Shown: piece by piece, positions 1 to 8,665 of the stretch | How the letters are laid out: each line of letters begins with the position of its first letter | How positions within the stretch are numbered: the first letter of the stretch is position 1 | NCBI GenBank assembly: GCA_035362835.1 | Contig: DAOSDY010000003.1 | Span: forward strand, 62,001 to 126,000 | DNA length: 64,000 nucleotides | Direction: 5' to 3' | Origin: Melioribacteraceae bacterium | Lineage (GTDB): Bacteria > Bacteroidota > Ignavibacteria > Ignavibacteriales > Melioribacteraceae | The notes under the pieces: generated by a model | Database searches by the model: none | Told to the model about the DNA's origin: nothing | What the model saw: the letters and a program-made list of their open reading frames with translations, nothing else | Translations under genes and position numbers: made by a program

Positions 1-9
1 TACTAAAAT

Positions 10-1053
10 ATGTCAGGATATCATTTAAACGAGAGAGAAAAAGCAATTTTGCGGTTCATTATTCACCAGTTTATTCTTACCGCAAATCCGGTCGGTTCAA
101 GGAATATTTCGAAAAAATATGAAGTTGGACTATCGCCGGCCTCGATCCGAAATATAATGTCGGACCTCGAAGATCTCGGCTATCTCAATCATCCTCATAC
201 ATCGGCCGGAAGAGTCCCGACCGATATGGGCTACCGTGTTTATGTAGATTCATTGATGGATCCGCCTAAACTCGGATCGGATGCCAGAAGTATGGTGGAT
301 AGTAATCTGAGTCAGGCTGCATCGGAAACAGAAGATCTTTTAAGGATAACATCATCTATATTGAGTAATCTTACGAACCAGCTGGCTCTTGTAACTTATC
401 CGAAATTTGAGCAGGCGATTCTGGAAAGAATTCAAATTGTACAGCTTTCTTCCATCCGGATTCTCGTTGTTGTAACAGTTCAGTCCGGACTTATAAGAAC
501 CATAACTCTTGAGATTAATGCAGAGGTTAATGAAAATAATATTGCCGTAGTTCAGCAACTCCTGAACGAAAAGCTTTCGGGTTTACGTTTTTCGGAAATA
601 AGATCTACATTGAATGACAGGATCAAAGATTTTAATAGTGATTCCGTAAAACCGATTATCAGGGTGTTTGTTGATTCAGTAGATAAAATCTTTAATGATA
701 TCGGTAGCGAAAAGACGATTATTTCCGGCGCGAAAAATATACTTTCTCAGCCTGAGTTCGAAGATCACGAACAGTTTCAGAGCGTTATTGAACTGATTGA
801 GAATAAAGATGTTATAATTCATATTCTCGATAAAAAATTAACCGACAGTACCGATCTCAATATCACGATCGGCAAAGAAAACCAGGATGAAAAGTTTTCG
901 GATTATAGTTTAATTACAAAGGAATACAAAGTAGGTGAATTAAAAGGTACGCTTGGAATTATGGGTCCGAAAAGAATGGACTATTCCAGGATTATTGCCG
1001 CTGTAGTTTATATAGCAGAACAATTAACACGCGAATTAACAAAACAAAGATAG
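10..1053 (+). CDS. hrcA: Heat-inducible transcription repressor HrcA
   Basis: HrcA represses class I heat-shock genes by binding CIRCE inverted repeats and needs GroEL for activity. The 347-residue length is normal for the family. Residues about 1-75 form the winged-helix DNA-binding domain and include the family signature HTSAGRVPTDMGYRVYVDS near residue 62; the rest is the GAF-like dimerisation region. It is the first gene of an hrcA-grpE-dnaJ operon, with only 5 bases before grpE. Only 9 bases precede the start codon, so the promoter and any CIRCE operator lie outside the window. Most core Bacteroidetes lack this gene order, whereas Chlorobi and Ignavibacteria have it (established knowledge, recalled). 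Confidence 0.96.
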   Translation: MSGYHLNEREKAILRFIIHQFILTANPVGSRNISKKYEVGLSPASIRNIMSDLEDLGYLNHPHTSAGRVPTDMGYRVYVDSLMDPPKLGSDARSMVDSNLSQAASETEDLLRITSSILSNLTNQLALVTYPKFEQAILERIQIVQLSSIRILVVVTVQSGLIRTITLEINAEVNENNIAVVQQLLNEKLSGLRFSEIRSTLNDRIKDFNSDSVKPIIRVFVDSVDKIFNDIGSEKTIISGAKNILSQPEFEDHEQFQSVIELIENKDVIIHILDKKLTDSTDLNITIGKENQDEKFSDYSLITKEYKVGELKGTLGIMGPKRMDYSRIIAAVVYIAEQLTRELTKQR

Positions 1054-1058
1054 GCGTC

Positions 1059-1739
1059 ATGAAGAAAAAGAAAGATGTTAATGAAGAATTAAACGGTCAA
1101 CCGGATGAAATGGAATCGAATCAAGAATTTAAACAGGAGATAAACGAAGAAGATACTTCAATAGAAATTGAAGGAAAACCTGCAGCCGATGATAAATCGG
1201 AAGACCTGAAGACGGCAATTCAGAAAATTTCGGAACTTGAAGATAAAGTAAAACAACTTCAGGATTCGCTCCTGAGAAAAGCTGCCGAGTTTGAAAATTA
1301 TAAAAGAAGGACAGAAAATGATCAGCTCAACCTGCTTAAATATGCAGCAGAGCCGATAATAAAAAATATTCTGATAGTGTATGACGATATGGAAAGATCT
1401 ATTAGCCATATAAACGACAATAACAATTTTGATTCTCTTAAGAAAGGAATGGAGCTTGTATTCGAAAAGTTTACCAAAATTCTGAATTCGCAGGGTGTAA
1501 AAAAGATTGATGCAATGGGAAAACCTTTCGACGTCAATTTTCACGAAGCTTTAATGCAGCAGCCTGTCAACTCCGCCCCTCCCAATACTGTAATTCAGAT
1601 TGTTGAAGAGGGCTATATGTATAAAGACAAAGTAATTCGTCATTCAAAAGTAATTGTAAGTTCGGAGGCTGAAGATCAGGCTCAAAATAACTCCGGTTCT
1701 AATAAGACCGCCGGAACAGATTCCAATCTCGAAGGATAA
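1059..1739 (+). CDS. grpE: Nucleotide exchange factor GrpE
   Basis: GrpE is the nucleotide exchange factor of the cytoplasmic DnaK chaperone. The 226-residue protein has a highly acidic, low-complexity N-terminus (about 1-50), then a long coiled coil (about 50-110, with LRKAAEFENYKRRTENDQ typical of GrpE), then the C-terminal beta domain ending around VRHSKVIVS-type sequence (here VIRHSKVIV). The N- and C-terminal tails are polar and probably disordered. It lies between hrcA and dnaJ with gaps of 5 and 7 bases, so it is almost certainly co-transcribed. dnaK itself is not in the window. Confidence 0.95.
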   Translation: MKKKKDVNEELNGQPDEMESNQEFKQEINEEDTSIEIEGKPAADDKSEDLKTAIQKISELEDKVKQLQDSLLRKAAEFENYKRRTENDQLNLLKYAAEPIIKNILIVYDDMERSISHINDNNNFDSLKKGMELVFEKFTKILNSQGVKKIDAMGKPFDVNFHEALMQQPVNSAPPNTVIQIVEEGYMYKDKVIRHSKVIVSSEAEDQAQNNSGSNKTAGTDSNLEG

Positions 1740-1746
1740 AGACTAA

Positions 1747-2862
1747 ATGGCAAAAAAAGATTATTATGAAATTCTGGGTGTATCCAAATCGGCTTCGCAG
1801 GATGAATTAAAAAAAGCCTACAGAAAACTTGCAATGCAGTACCATCCGGATAGGAATCCCGGAAATAAAGAAGCCGAAGAAAAATTCAAAGAAGCAGCCG
1901 AAGCTTACGAGGTCCTCAGCAATGATGAGAAAAGAGCAAAGTACGACCGTTACGGACACAGCGGTTTAAGAGGCGGTCAGGATTTCCATAGTTACCAGAA
2001 TGTAAATGATATCTTCAGTCATTTCTCCGACATATTCGGTGGTGCGTTCGGCGGTTCTTCTATTTTCGACGATTTCTTCGGCGGTTCTGCTCAAAGAGGA
2101 AAACAGAAACAATCCGGTACTCCGGGCGCAGATCTTAAAATAACTTTAAAACTTACTCTTGAAGAAGTTGCCACCGGAACCACCAAAAAAGTAAAAATAA
2201 AAAAGTTTAACAAGTGCGACGAATGCAGCGGTACCGGCGCTAAATCGTCCGGTAGTTTCAAAACATGTGCATCGTGTAACGGTACAGGTGAAATAAGGCA
2301 GGTTTCCAGATCAATATTCGGTCAGTTCGTAAACATTGCCCCCTGCAATAATTGTAATGGAACCGGAAAAATCATTTCCGATCCATGCGTTAAATGTTCG
2401 GGTGACGGCCGTGTTCATTCCGAATCCACAATTAAAATCAATGTTCCGGCTGGCGTTTTCGATGGAAGCTATATGACACTCCGCTCCGAAGGGAATGCCG
2501 GAAAAAACGGTGGACCTTCAGGAGATATTATTGTTGTATTCGAAGAGATTCAGCATGAGCATTTCCTCCGCGACGGCGATAATATTATTTACGAACTTAA
2601 TATCAGTTATCCCGAAGCTGTTATGGGTACAGAAGTTGAAGTACCTACTTTAAACGGAAAAGCGAAACTAAAAATTGACCCCGGAACACAATCGGGCAAG
2701 TTTCTCAAAATGAGGGAGAAAGGAATTCAGCACCTGAATAAACACGGTGCAGGTGATCAGCTTGTTAAGATCAATATTCATGTTCCTAAAAATGTAACTT
2801 CAAAAGAGAAGGAACTCTTGAAGGAGCTTCAGAAACTTTCGAACATTAAACCGGGCAGATAA
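1747..2862 (+). CDS. dnaJ: Chaperone protein DnaJ
   Basis: DnaJ is the Hsp40 co-chaperone that delivers substrates to DnaK and stimulates its ATPase. The 371 residues show every type I feature: a J domain (1-70) with the HPD motif in QYHPDRNPG; a Gly/Phe-rich linker (about 75-125); a zinc domain with four CxxCxGxG repeats ([24 protein letters not shown] and CVKCSGDG, about residues 157-220); and the C-terminal substrate-binding beta domains. The zinc ligands are complete. It is the third gene of the hrcA operon and is followed by a 79-base gap before an unrelated gene. Confidence 0.97.
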   Translation: MAKKDYYEILGVSKSASQDELKKAYRKLAMQYHPDRNPGNKEAEEKFKEAAEAYEVLSNDEKRAKYDRYGHSGLRGGQDFHSYQNVNDIFSHFSDIFGGAFGGSSIFDDFFGGSAQRGKQKQSGTPGADLKITLKLTLEEVATGTTKKVKIKKFNKCDECSGTGAKSSGSFKTCASCNGTGEIRQVSRSIFGQFVNIAPCNNCNGTGKIISDPCVKCSGDGRVHSESTIKINVPAGVFDGSYMTLRSEGNAGKNGGPSGDIIVVFEEIQHEHFLRDGDNIIYELNISYPEAVMGTEVEVPTLNGKAKLKIDPGTQSGKFLKMREKGIQHLNKHGAGDQLVKINIHVPKNVTSKEKELLKELQKLSNIKPGR

Positions 2863-2941
2863 ATTGTTCAGTTCTCTCTGATTTCGATTTTCAGTTTGTC
2901 CTGAGATTCATTAAGTCTACTTATATATGGGGGAAAAGTAG

Positions 2942-3451
2942 ATGAAAATTATTACCAGAGTATCCCGCAAATTTGGTTTTACCGAGACAGAATCCAGAAT
3001 AATTTTTTTCCTTTTAGTTACTCTGTTCGCCGGAATTATTATCCACCTTATAAAAAGTGAAACAGAGAACCCATTTCTTTTAGAGTTCGATTATTCAAAT
3101 GAGGATAGCAGGTTCTATCATGATGAAAATCCTTTAAATGTTGGCGATAGTACTGAAAAATTTACTGAAAAAAGGGTTGAATCTAAGTCTGAACTTTCAG
3201 ATTTTAGAACCGAGAAAAAAGAAGGAAACAAGGGTATTGCCTCCTTCTCTCCGTTAAATAAACTCGATATTAACGGCGCAGGGACCGATCAGTTCACATC
3301 ATTGCCCGGTATCGGATTAAAAACGGCTCAGAATATTGTCGACTATAGAATTAAAAACGGAAGATTCAAAAGTATCGACGAATTGCTCTTTGTTAAAGGT
3401 ATTGGTAAATCGAAATTCGAGAAAATTAAAAATCTTATTTCAGTTAATTAA
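2942..3451 (+). CDS. ComEA-like membrane-anchored helix-hairpin-helix protein
   Basis: The 169-residue protein has one N-terminal membrane segment (about 20-38), a charged linker, and a C-terminal double helix-hairpin-helix module (about 100-169) with the glycine hairpins SLPGIGLKTAQNIV and VKGIGKSKFEKI. This is the layout of ComEA, which binds incoming DNA at the cell surface during natural transformation. Many uncharacterised Bacteroidota HhH proteins share it, so a competence role is an inference. A GGGGGA stretch sits just before the ATG. The next two genes look like pilus-related proteins, which fits a DNA-uptake or type IV filament function. No comEC or secretin gene is seen here. Confidence 0.75.
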   Translation: MKIITRVSRKFGFTETESRIIFFLLVTLFAGIIIHLIKSETENPFLLEFDYSNEDSRFYHDENPLNVGDSTEKFTEKRVESKSELSDFRTEKKEGNKGIASFSPLNKLDINGAGTDQFTSLPGIGLKTAQNIVDYRIKNGRFKSIDELLFVKGIGKSKFEKIKNLISVN

Positions 3452-3478
3452 GAATTTATAAACCTCTGGAGGAAAAAA

Positions 3479-4033
3479 ATGTCAAAAGGTGAACCCTGGT
3501 ATGTTCATTTTATTATGTATGCTGTTATTGCAGTCCTTGTTTTTGTATTAATAAAAGTTGCATACCTTGATCCGAATGAAGTGATTGAACAAGAAAAATA
3601 TTTCAAGCAGGAATCCAGACTCAGAATGTCGAATCTCCGTGCCGCCGAAAGACTGTGGCAGGATAAGTTCGGAAAATTCACTGACAATATGGACAGCTTA
3701 ATTACATTTATTAAGACTGATGCCGGTGTTAAGAAAGTAATGGAGGGCGTGGATACTGTTACTAAAAAATCAACTAATCCGTTTGTCAATTTATCCTCCG
3801 GACTCTTTACACCCGACTCTCTGTTATTCAGTCCTAAATCCGGCCAGAAATTCCTTCTTCAGGTTGATACTTCTGAAGTTGCCGATACTGTGATTGATAG
3901 ACGCGGCAGAATTCTTAAGATCGATAGAATGAGAACAATTGGTCAGAGATATTTCATCAGCTGCCCGGACGGATTCGGAACCATTGGAGATCTGAGAAGT
4001 GATGCTATGAAAAATACTGCATCATGGGAATAA
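3479..4033 (+). CDS. Uncharacterised single-pass membrane protein, pilin-like
   Basis: This 184-residue protein is not assigned to a named family. It has one N-terminal membrane helix (about 11-28). It is followed by LRAAERLWQDKFGKFTDNMD (about 52-71), which resembles the stretch after the membrane helix in pilin-like proteins, where an amphipathic helix leads into a K/YGxY/F-type motif. The rest is soluble and polar and probably extracytoplasmic. A strong GGAGG ribosome-binding site ends 7 bases before the ATG. It lies between a ComEA-like gene and a PilM-like gene, with gaps of 27 and 13 bases, so the three are probably one operon. No prepilin peptidase cleavage motif is obvious, so the pilin resemblance is weak. 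Confidence 0.6.
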   Translation: MSKGEPWYVHFIMYAVIAVLVFVLIKVAYLDPNEVIEQEKYFKQESRLRMSNLRAAERLWQDKFGKFTDNMDSLITFIKTDAGVKKVMEGVDTVTKKSTNPFVNLSSGLFTPDSLLFSPKSGQKFLLQVDTSEVADTVIDRRGRILKIDRMRTIGQRYFISCPDGFGTIGDLRSDAMKNTASWE

Positions 4034-4046
4034 AATAAAAACTTGA

Positions 4047-4967
4047 ATGCCATTATTTCATAATCATGTTGGAATAAACTTAACTGAAACTAAATTACAG
4101 CTCGTTGAAATAAGTTATAAAGAAAATCTCTTTTGCCTGGAGAATATTGATCAGCTGGTATTTAAAGATTCTTTAAATCCATCAATGCAGGATTCAGATC
4201 TGATTAGAATTCTCCAGGACTCCTTAAACAGAATCACCCGCAAAAAACTTATCACATCAAATTTTATCTCGTTTACTCTGCCGAACAATTTTTTTAAAAT
4301 TTTCGAAATTCCTTACGACGATACACTTACAAGAAAGGACCTTATTGATCATATCCGCTGGGAGCTTTCTGTCTCTTTTCCGATGTACGACGGAAAGGAT
4401 TTCCTGATCCAGTACGTCGAAGTAAATAAGTCGTTTGTCCGGCCGGAAAACAAATTAATCGTATTTGCGGTAAGCAAGGATATTGTAGCGGCTATTAACA
4501 ATTTCTGTAAACAGAACAAATTTGAACTGAAATATGTAGATAACGCACACCTCGCATCAAATGCATTTCTCCACCTCGATAAAACGATTTCCAGGGAGAG
4601 GATAACATTCAGTTTTTATATCGATCAGCATTTTTCTTCTCTTGCTGTCTTCGAAGGACTATTTCCGTTTTATTTCAAAATTTTTAATCAGAACGGTGCG
4701 GATTTTTTCGAACAGTTAAAAAGTGTTCTGGAAACTTTATCGGATATAAATATCGGTCCGGAAAATATAAGCAGGGTTACTATGTGCGGACAGACTGTTA
4801 CTTCGGAATTTGCAGAAAATATTTCGAAAGCAATCGGTAAACCTTTAGTGCGAATTAATCCGTTTGAATTCCTCAGGGTTGATGAAAGCATTAAAATCAA
4901 CCCTCTCTTTTCAACACAATTTAATTCATTTACGGCAGCAACCGGAATAGCCATAAGAATTGTCTGA
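4047..4967 (+). CDS. PilM-like actin-fold ATPase family protein
   Basis: The 306-residue protein appears to have the actin/Hsp70-like fold of PilM/FtsA-type proteins. It opens with HVGINLTETKLQLVEIS, like the phosphate-1 strand of PilM. A middle region (about 95-120, RKDLIDHIRWELSVSFP) matches the segment where PilM-family proteins have 'I..E.....P'. PilM anchors type IV pilus or type II secretion assembly at the inner membrane face. Sequence similarity is modest, so this is a fold-level call. Its TGA stop overlaps the ATG of rsmD in TGATG, which implies translational coupling. Confidence 0.55.
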   Translation: MPLFHNHVGINLTETKLQLVEISYKENLFCLENIDQLVFKDSLNPSMQDSDLIRILQDSLNRITRKKLITSNFISFTLPNNFFKIFEIPYDDTLTRKDLIDHIRWELSVSFPMYDGKDFLIQYVEVNKSFVRPENKLIVFAVSKDIVAAINNFCKQNKFELKYVDNAHLASNAFLHLDKTISRERITFSFYIDQHFSSLAVFEGLFPFYFKIFNQNGADFFEQLKSVLETLSDINIGPENISRVTMCGQTVTSEFAENISKAIGKPLVRINPFEFLRVDESIKINPLFSTQFNSFTAATGIAIRIV

Positions 4968-5512
4968 TGAGAATAATAGGCGGTATTTATAAAGGAAGAA
5001 CGGTCAGGTTTCCAAAATCCAAACTGGTTAGGCCTACAACCGACAAGACAAAAGAATCGATCTTTAATTATTTGATTCACACTATCGACTTTGAAGGAAT
5101 CCTCGTATGCGATTTATATGCCGGGTCCGGTTCGCTTGGGCTCGAAGCCCTGAGCAGAGGAGCATCGCAGGTACATTTTGTTGAGAAGGATTTCAGTGTC
5201 TCGCGTGTCTTGAAAGAGAATATTACGTCACTTAATGCCGACGACTTGTGTAAAGTATTTAAAATGGACGCAGTAAAATTCACTAAAATTGAAGATCATG
5301 CACAATATAATCTTATACTGGCTGATCCTCCTTTTTTTAAAGACGATATTCATAAAGTAGTAGAGAATATTCTTTCGGGAGATTTCCTGGAGGAGGGCGG
5401 TTTAATGATTGTTGAAAGATCGGTTCAGACCAAAGAAAATGATATTGAAAATTTTAAATGCGAGCCGTTCAAAAAACTTGGGGATAGCCTGATTTATCGA
5501 TTCGTGAGGTAA
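4967..5512 (+). CDS. rsmD: 16S rRNA (guanine(966)-N2)-methyltransferase RsmD
   Basis: RsmD methylates G966 of 16S rRNA in the assembled 30S subunit using S-adenosylmethionine. At 181 residues it has the expected length. Visible motifs are the N-terminal MRIIGGIYKGRTVRFP signature, RPTTDKTKESIFN, the SAM-binding loop DLYAGSGSLGLEALSRGA (about 46-63) and the catalytic LADPPF motif (about 117-122). It starts inside the stop codon of the PilM-like gene. It precedes coaD by 68 bases; rsmD-coaD adjacency is widespread in bacteria and supports both calls. Confidence 0.94.
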   Translation: MRIIGGIYKGRTVRFPKSKLVRPTTDKTKESIFNYLIHTIDFEGILVCDLYAGSGSLGLEALSRGASQVHFVEKDFSVSRVLKENITSLNADDLCKVFKMDAVKFTKIEDHAQYNLILADPPFFKDDIHKVVENILSGDFLEEGGLMIVERSVQTKENDIENFKCEPFKKLGDSLIYRFVR

Positions 5513-5580
5513 TTAAAAATCGGTTGGTTTTTAAGTTAAAGGGAATTATTTTTTAATCAAAAGAAATTGGAGCCGTTACA

Positions 5581-6063
5581 ATGGCAAAAGTAATTTACCC
5601 GGGCACATTCGATCCTGTTACAAACGGTCATATCGACATTATTAAACGGGCAGTTGAATTATTCGAAGAAGTGATTGTTACGGTTGCTAAAAATCCTTCC
5701 AAGACCTGCCTCTTCACGGTAGAGGAGAGGGTGGAAATGCTGAGGGAAAGTTTGAAAGGATTCGACAGGGTAAAGATCGACTGGTTTGACGGATTGGTAG
5801 TAGAACACGCAAGGCGTTCCGGAGCTATCGGAATTATAAGAGGGCTTCGCGCGGTAAGTGATTTTGAATACGAATTCCAGATGGCCCTGATGAACCGCAA
5901 ACTCGCCGATGATATTACTACCATCCTGTTGATGCCCCATGCTCGTTACACATATCTGAATTCGACTATTGTAAGGAATCTATCTCAATTCCACGGAAAC
6001 GTTGCCGAGTTTGTCCCCCCGATTGTTAATGCCAAGTTAAAAGCAAAGTTCAATACAAAATAA
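5581..6063 (+). CDS. coaD: Phosphopantetheine adenylyltransferase
   Basis: CoaD transfers AMP from ATP to 4'-phosphopantetheine, the penultimate step of coenzyme A synthesis. The 160-residue length is typical. It has the nucleotidyltransferase motif YPGTFDPVTNGHIDII (residues 6-21, with the TxGH core) and the family block GIIRGLRAVSDFEYEFQMA (about 82-100). A GGAG sequence 7-10 bases upstream supports the start. It closes the rsmD-coaD pair and is followed at once by a strong hairpin terminator. Confidence 0.97.
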   Translation: MAKVIYPGTFDPVTNGHIDIIKRAVELFEEVIVTVAKNPSKTCLFTVEERVEMLRESLKGFDRVKIDWFDGLVVEHARRSGAIGIIRGLRAVSDFEYEFQMALMNRKLADDITTILLMPHARYTYLNSTIVRNLSQFHGNVAEFVPPIVNAKLKAKFNTK

Positions 6064-6086
6064 AACCCCGCTAGTGCGGGGCTTTA
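6064..6086. terminator. Bidirectional intrinsic terminator between coaD and the symporter gene
   Basis: An inverted repeat, CCCCGC (6066-6071) and GCGGGG (6076-6081), encloses the tetraloop TAGT. It has CTTTAT on the plus side and, read on the minus strand, GTTTTATTTT. It lies between two convergent genes and can serve both. Confidence 0.88.
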
Positions 6087-6118
6087 TCAATTTTTGTCGA
6101 TAAGATTTACTCTTCCGA

Positions 6119-8215
6119 TTACATTTCCTTTTCAGCGGTTAGAATTCTGCCTTCCTGGAACTGTCCGGTCAGTTTATGCTCCCTGCTTATGTAGATTACA
6201 CCCGCTTCATCGTGAGATTTACCAATTTTAGAATGGAAGGATTTCAATCCGCCTAGATATTTTCTTTTATCACTTACATAAACAAGGTCGCCTTCTTCGG
6301 CTTCCATTTTCTTCAAATCTGTCAGGGAGAGGCTGACGTAATCTTCATCATCATTCCTCAATTTCCAGTTTACACTTACAATTTCTCCCTCGCGTTCATT
6401 TATTTTACCACCCTTGAAAATTTCTTTAGCCCTGTGGAGTGACCAGGCGGTTAGTCCGTCTGTATGAACAGCGGGATCAAAGTGAATGTAATACTGTGCG
6501 GTAAGAGAAACCAGGACTGTCATAATAAATGTAGTAGCGAGCAGCAGATACATTCCGCCGATGTTGAACCAAACCATTATCAAGGAGCCGACGATAACTG
6601 CAAAGAAAACTTTCATAAGGTTATTATGTGAATCGAGTTTCTTCAGTCTATTTACAATTCTCTTCTGCCAGCTGAATGTAAGGGTTATAACAACTGCTAC
6701 AGCAACGCAGACAAAAGTATTATATAATGCGCTTATATACGTATAAGGATGAACAGGATCGAGCGGTGTTCCATGTGCGAAAGGAGTGATCAGAATTCCG
6801 GGGTATCTTGCCCCAAGAATCATTAAAGAAGATCCGCCTAAAAATGTTGCAAGAACTCCTGCCGGTGTAAATTTCCTCCAGAAAATCCCGAGGAATATAG
6901 CAGTTACAAGCGGAGGAGTTAAAGTTGAATGAAAATATCCGTGAGCCTCATAAACCGTTGGATACTGGCTGAACGGTATAGTTGCCAGAACGCCTATTGC
7001 AGTAATTACAACAGAGGCAATCCTTGCCGCACCCAGTTCCTGTTTGGCCTCCTCCTCTGCCGATTTAACTTTTTTCTTAAAATACTTTTTAAGCGGATGA
7101 TGGACATCATTCATATAAACTGCGGCAATTGCGTTAATCAATGAATCAACTGTCGATAATAATGTTGCTGTCAGTGCTGCAATTACAAATCCGAATACTC
7201 CTTGGGATGCAATTATATGAGTAACTGCTATAAACACTTCATCCGGATTAACATTCGGACTCAATTCTGAAGAGATCATTCCCGCCATTGCTTTACCAAT
7301 CCAACCTGCATTACCGACAACAATTGCTGATAAAGGAAGCATAAACAAAACATTAAATACTGCGGCCTTTCTACCTTCATCAACACTTTTTGCGGACATA
7401 AATCTCATTATTAAACCCATGTTCATAAAAAGGAATCCGACCGAACCGGCAACGCCATCCTGCCAGAATATTCCAACGAAATTAAAATCCGGCGGTGTAT
7501 TGAAATCTGCTAACGGTAACCTCCACTCTACCGGAAGTAAATGCCAGAAGGATTCAAACCCGCCCACATAATTAACACCCATCAGGAAGATCAGGAACCC
7601 GGCAAATAGTAGGATCAAACCTTGTAATAGATCTGTGAAAATAACTGCCGTCTGTCCGCCGAATGTTGTATATGTACCAGTAATAATAGCAATAGTAATT
7701 ATTACACCCATAAGCGATACCGGTATTGATAAACCGAGCAGATTAATCTCAGCAGGTAATAGCGGTGTGAATACTTTACCTAGAGTAAGTAATCCAATTC
7801 CCAGATATCCTATCAGATAGAGAAGCTGGAAGACGGTTGCAATTCTCCTGACGGAAGGGCTGAATCTTTTTTCAAAATATTCGGGAATTGAACGGATCTT
7901 GGTATATACGACTATCGGAAGCCAGCCGAATAAAAAGAACGGTACGAAAAACCAATCGTTCATATATGTCATTGTTGATGATATCCCGTGCTCAAAACCC
8001 TTAGCGGAATATTTAACAAAACTATGACTTCCAACTCCGGTCGCAACAATTGAAACGGTGATTAACCACCACGCGAATCGTCTGCCTCCAAAAAAGAAAT
8101 CTGTTGTTGTTCTGTTGTATTTTGCAAAGTAGCTTCCAAAAAGCATTATACCGAAGAAGTAAACAAACATTACTATCCAGTCGGTAGCGCTTCCTAAACC
8201 GTGTAATGATTCCAT
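6119..8215 (-). CDS. Sodium:solute symporter (SSS family) with a soluble C-terminal extension
   Basis: This 698-residue protein is a member of the SSS/SGLT-type transporters, which couple sodium entry to uptake of sugars, amino acids or organic acids. The N-terminus carries the core pattern TTTDFFFGGRRFAWWLITVS (about 36-55) and GVGSHSFV at the first discontinuous helix. About 13-14 membrane helices follow up to residue ~590. The last ~100 residues are hydrophilic and charged, including KMEAEEGDLVYVSDKRKYLG, and form a soluble domain not needed for the basic fold. The substrate cannot be read from the sequence. A 70-residue two-helix protein lies 8 bases upstream in the same operon. Confidence 0.85.
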   Translation of the reverse strand: MESLHGLGSATDWIVMFVYFFGIMLFGSYFAKYNRTTTDFFFGGRRFAWWLITVSIVATGVGSHSFVKYSAKGFEHGISSTMTYMNDWFFVPFFLFGWLPIVVYTKIRSIPEYFEKRFSPSVRRIATVFQLLYLIGYLGIGLLTLGKVFTPLLPAEINLLGLSIPVSLMGVIITIAIITGTYTTFGGQTAVIFTDLLQGLILLFAGFLIFLMGVNYVGGFESFWHLLPVEWRLPLADFNTPPDFNFVGIFWQDGVAGSVGFLFMNMGLIMRFMSAKSVDEGRKAAVFNVLFMLPLSAIVVGNAGWIGKAMAGMISSELSPNVNPDEVFIAVTHIIASQGVFGFVIAALTATLLSTVDSLINAIAAVYMNDVHHPLKKYFKKKVKSAEEEAKQELGAARIASVVITAIGVLATIPFSQYPTVYEAHGYFHSTLTPPLVTAIFLGIFWRKFTPAGVLATFLGGSSLMILGARYPGILITPFAHGTPLDPVHPYTYISALYNTFVCVAVAVVITLTFSWQKRIVNRLKKLDSHNNLMKVFFAVIVGSLIMVWFNIGGMYLLLATTFIMTVLVSLTAQYYIHFDPAVHTDGLTAWSLHRAKEIFKGGKINEREGEIVSVNWKLRNDDEDYVSLSLTDLKKMEAEEGDLVYVSDKRKYLGGLKSFHSKIGKSHDEAGVIYISREHKLTGQFQEGRILTAEKEM

Positions 8216-8223
8216 ATATTATT

Positions 8224-8436
8224 TCACCAGTAGATTGCAGCTATTATTAAAATGGCATGAATTATCATAAAGTAAAAGAAACCGAAGTAAAGTACTTTTC
8301 TCCACCGTCGGTTCTTTTTCAATCGAAGATCCAGACTGTTACTTTTATGAATTATATACATCCCAGTAAAGAATATAATTCCTCCGCAGACGTATAGATA
8401 GATGAAAGGTAACCATGAATGACTAAAAGATGGCAT
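8224..8436 (-). CDS. Small two-helix membrane protein upstream of the symporter
   Basis: This 70-residue protein has two hydrophobic helices (about 9-29 and 48-69) separated by a strongly basic loop (LRLKKNRRWRK), so the loop is predicted to be cytoplasmic. No family is recognised. It ends 8 bases before the SSS symporter starts, so both are probably translated from one mRNA. Several SSS transporters have small helical partners, such as the DUF4212 subunits; this protein lacks an obvious DUF4212 pattern, so a subunit role is only an inference from position. Confidence 0.6.
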   Translation of the reverse strand: MPSFSHSWLPFIYLYVCGGIIFFTGMYIIHKSNSLDLRLKKNRRWRKVLYFGFFYFMIIHAILIIAAIYW

Positions 8437-8665
8437 ACAAATTCCATTTTTTTGGTTTCTAAGTTAGTCTTGATGACTTTTATTCGCAAATAAAATCGGT
8501 TCAATTCTTAATAGCGGTGAAACTGTCGCTTTTATAAGAGTTGAAACGGTTTAATCGTGTAAATTAGACTGCCGGTTAAAAGAAAATACGGATTGCATTT
8601 GAGCCCTCTTGTATCTAAATTAAGCGCCTAAATTTTCATTTTTTCTTAATTGGAGGTCGTATTAT

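Noticed and set aside
1..9. CIRCE operator upstream of hrcA
   Set aside because: Only nine bases precede the gene; the expected site is outside the window.
1158..1544. Minus-strand frames of 128 and 71 codons opposite grpE
   Set aside because: Shadows of a strongly coding gene with clear GrpE homology; their composition is unlike real proteins.
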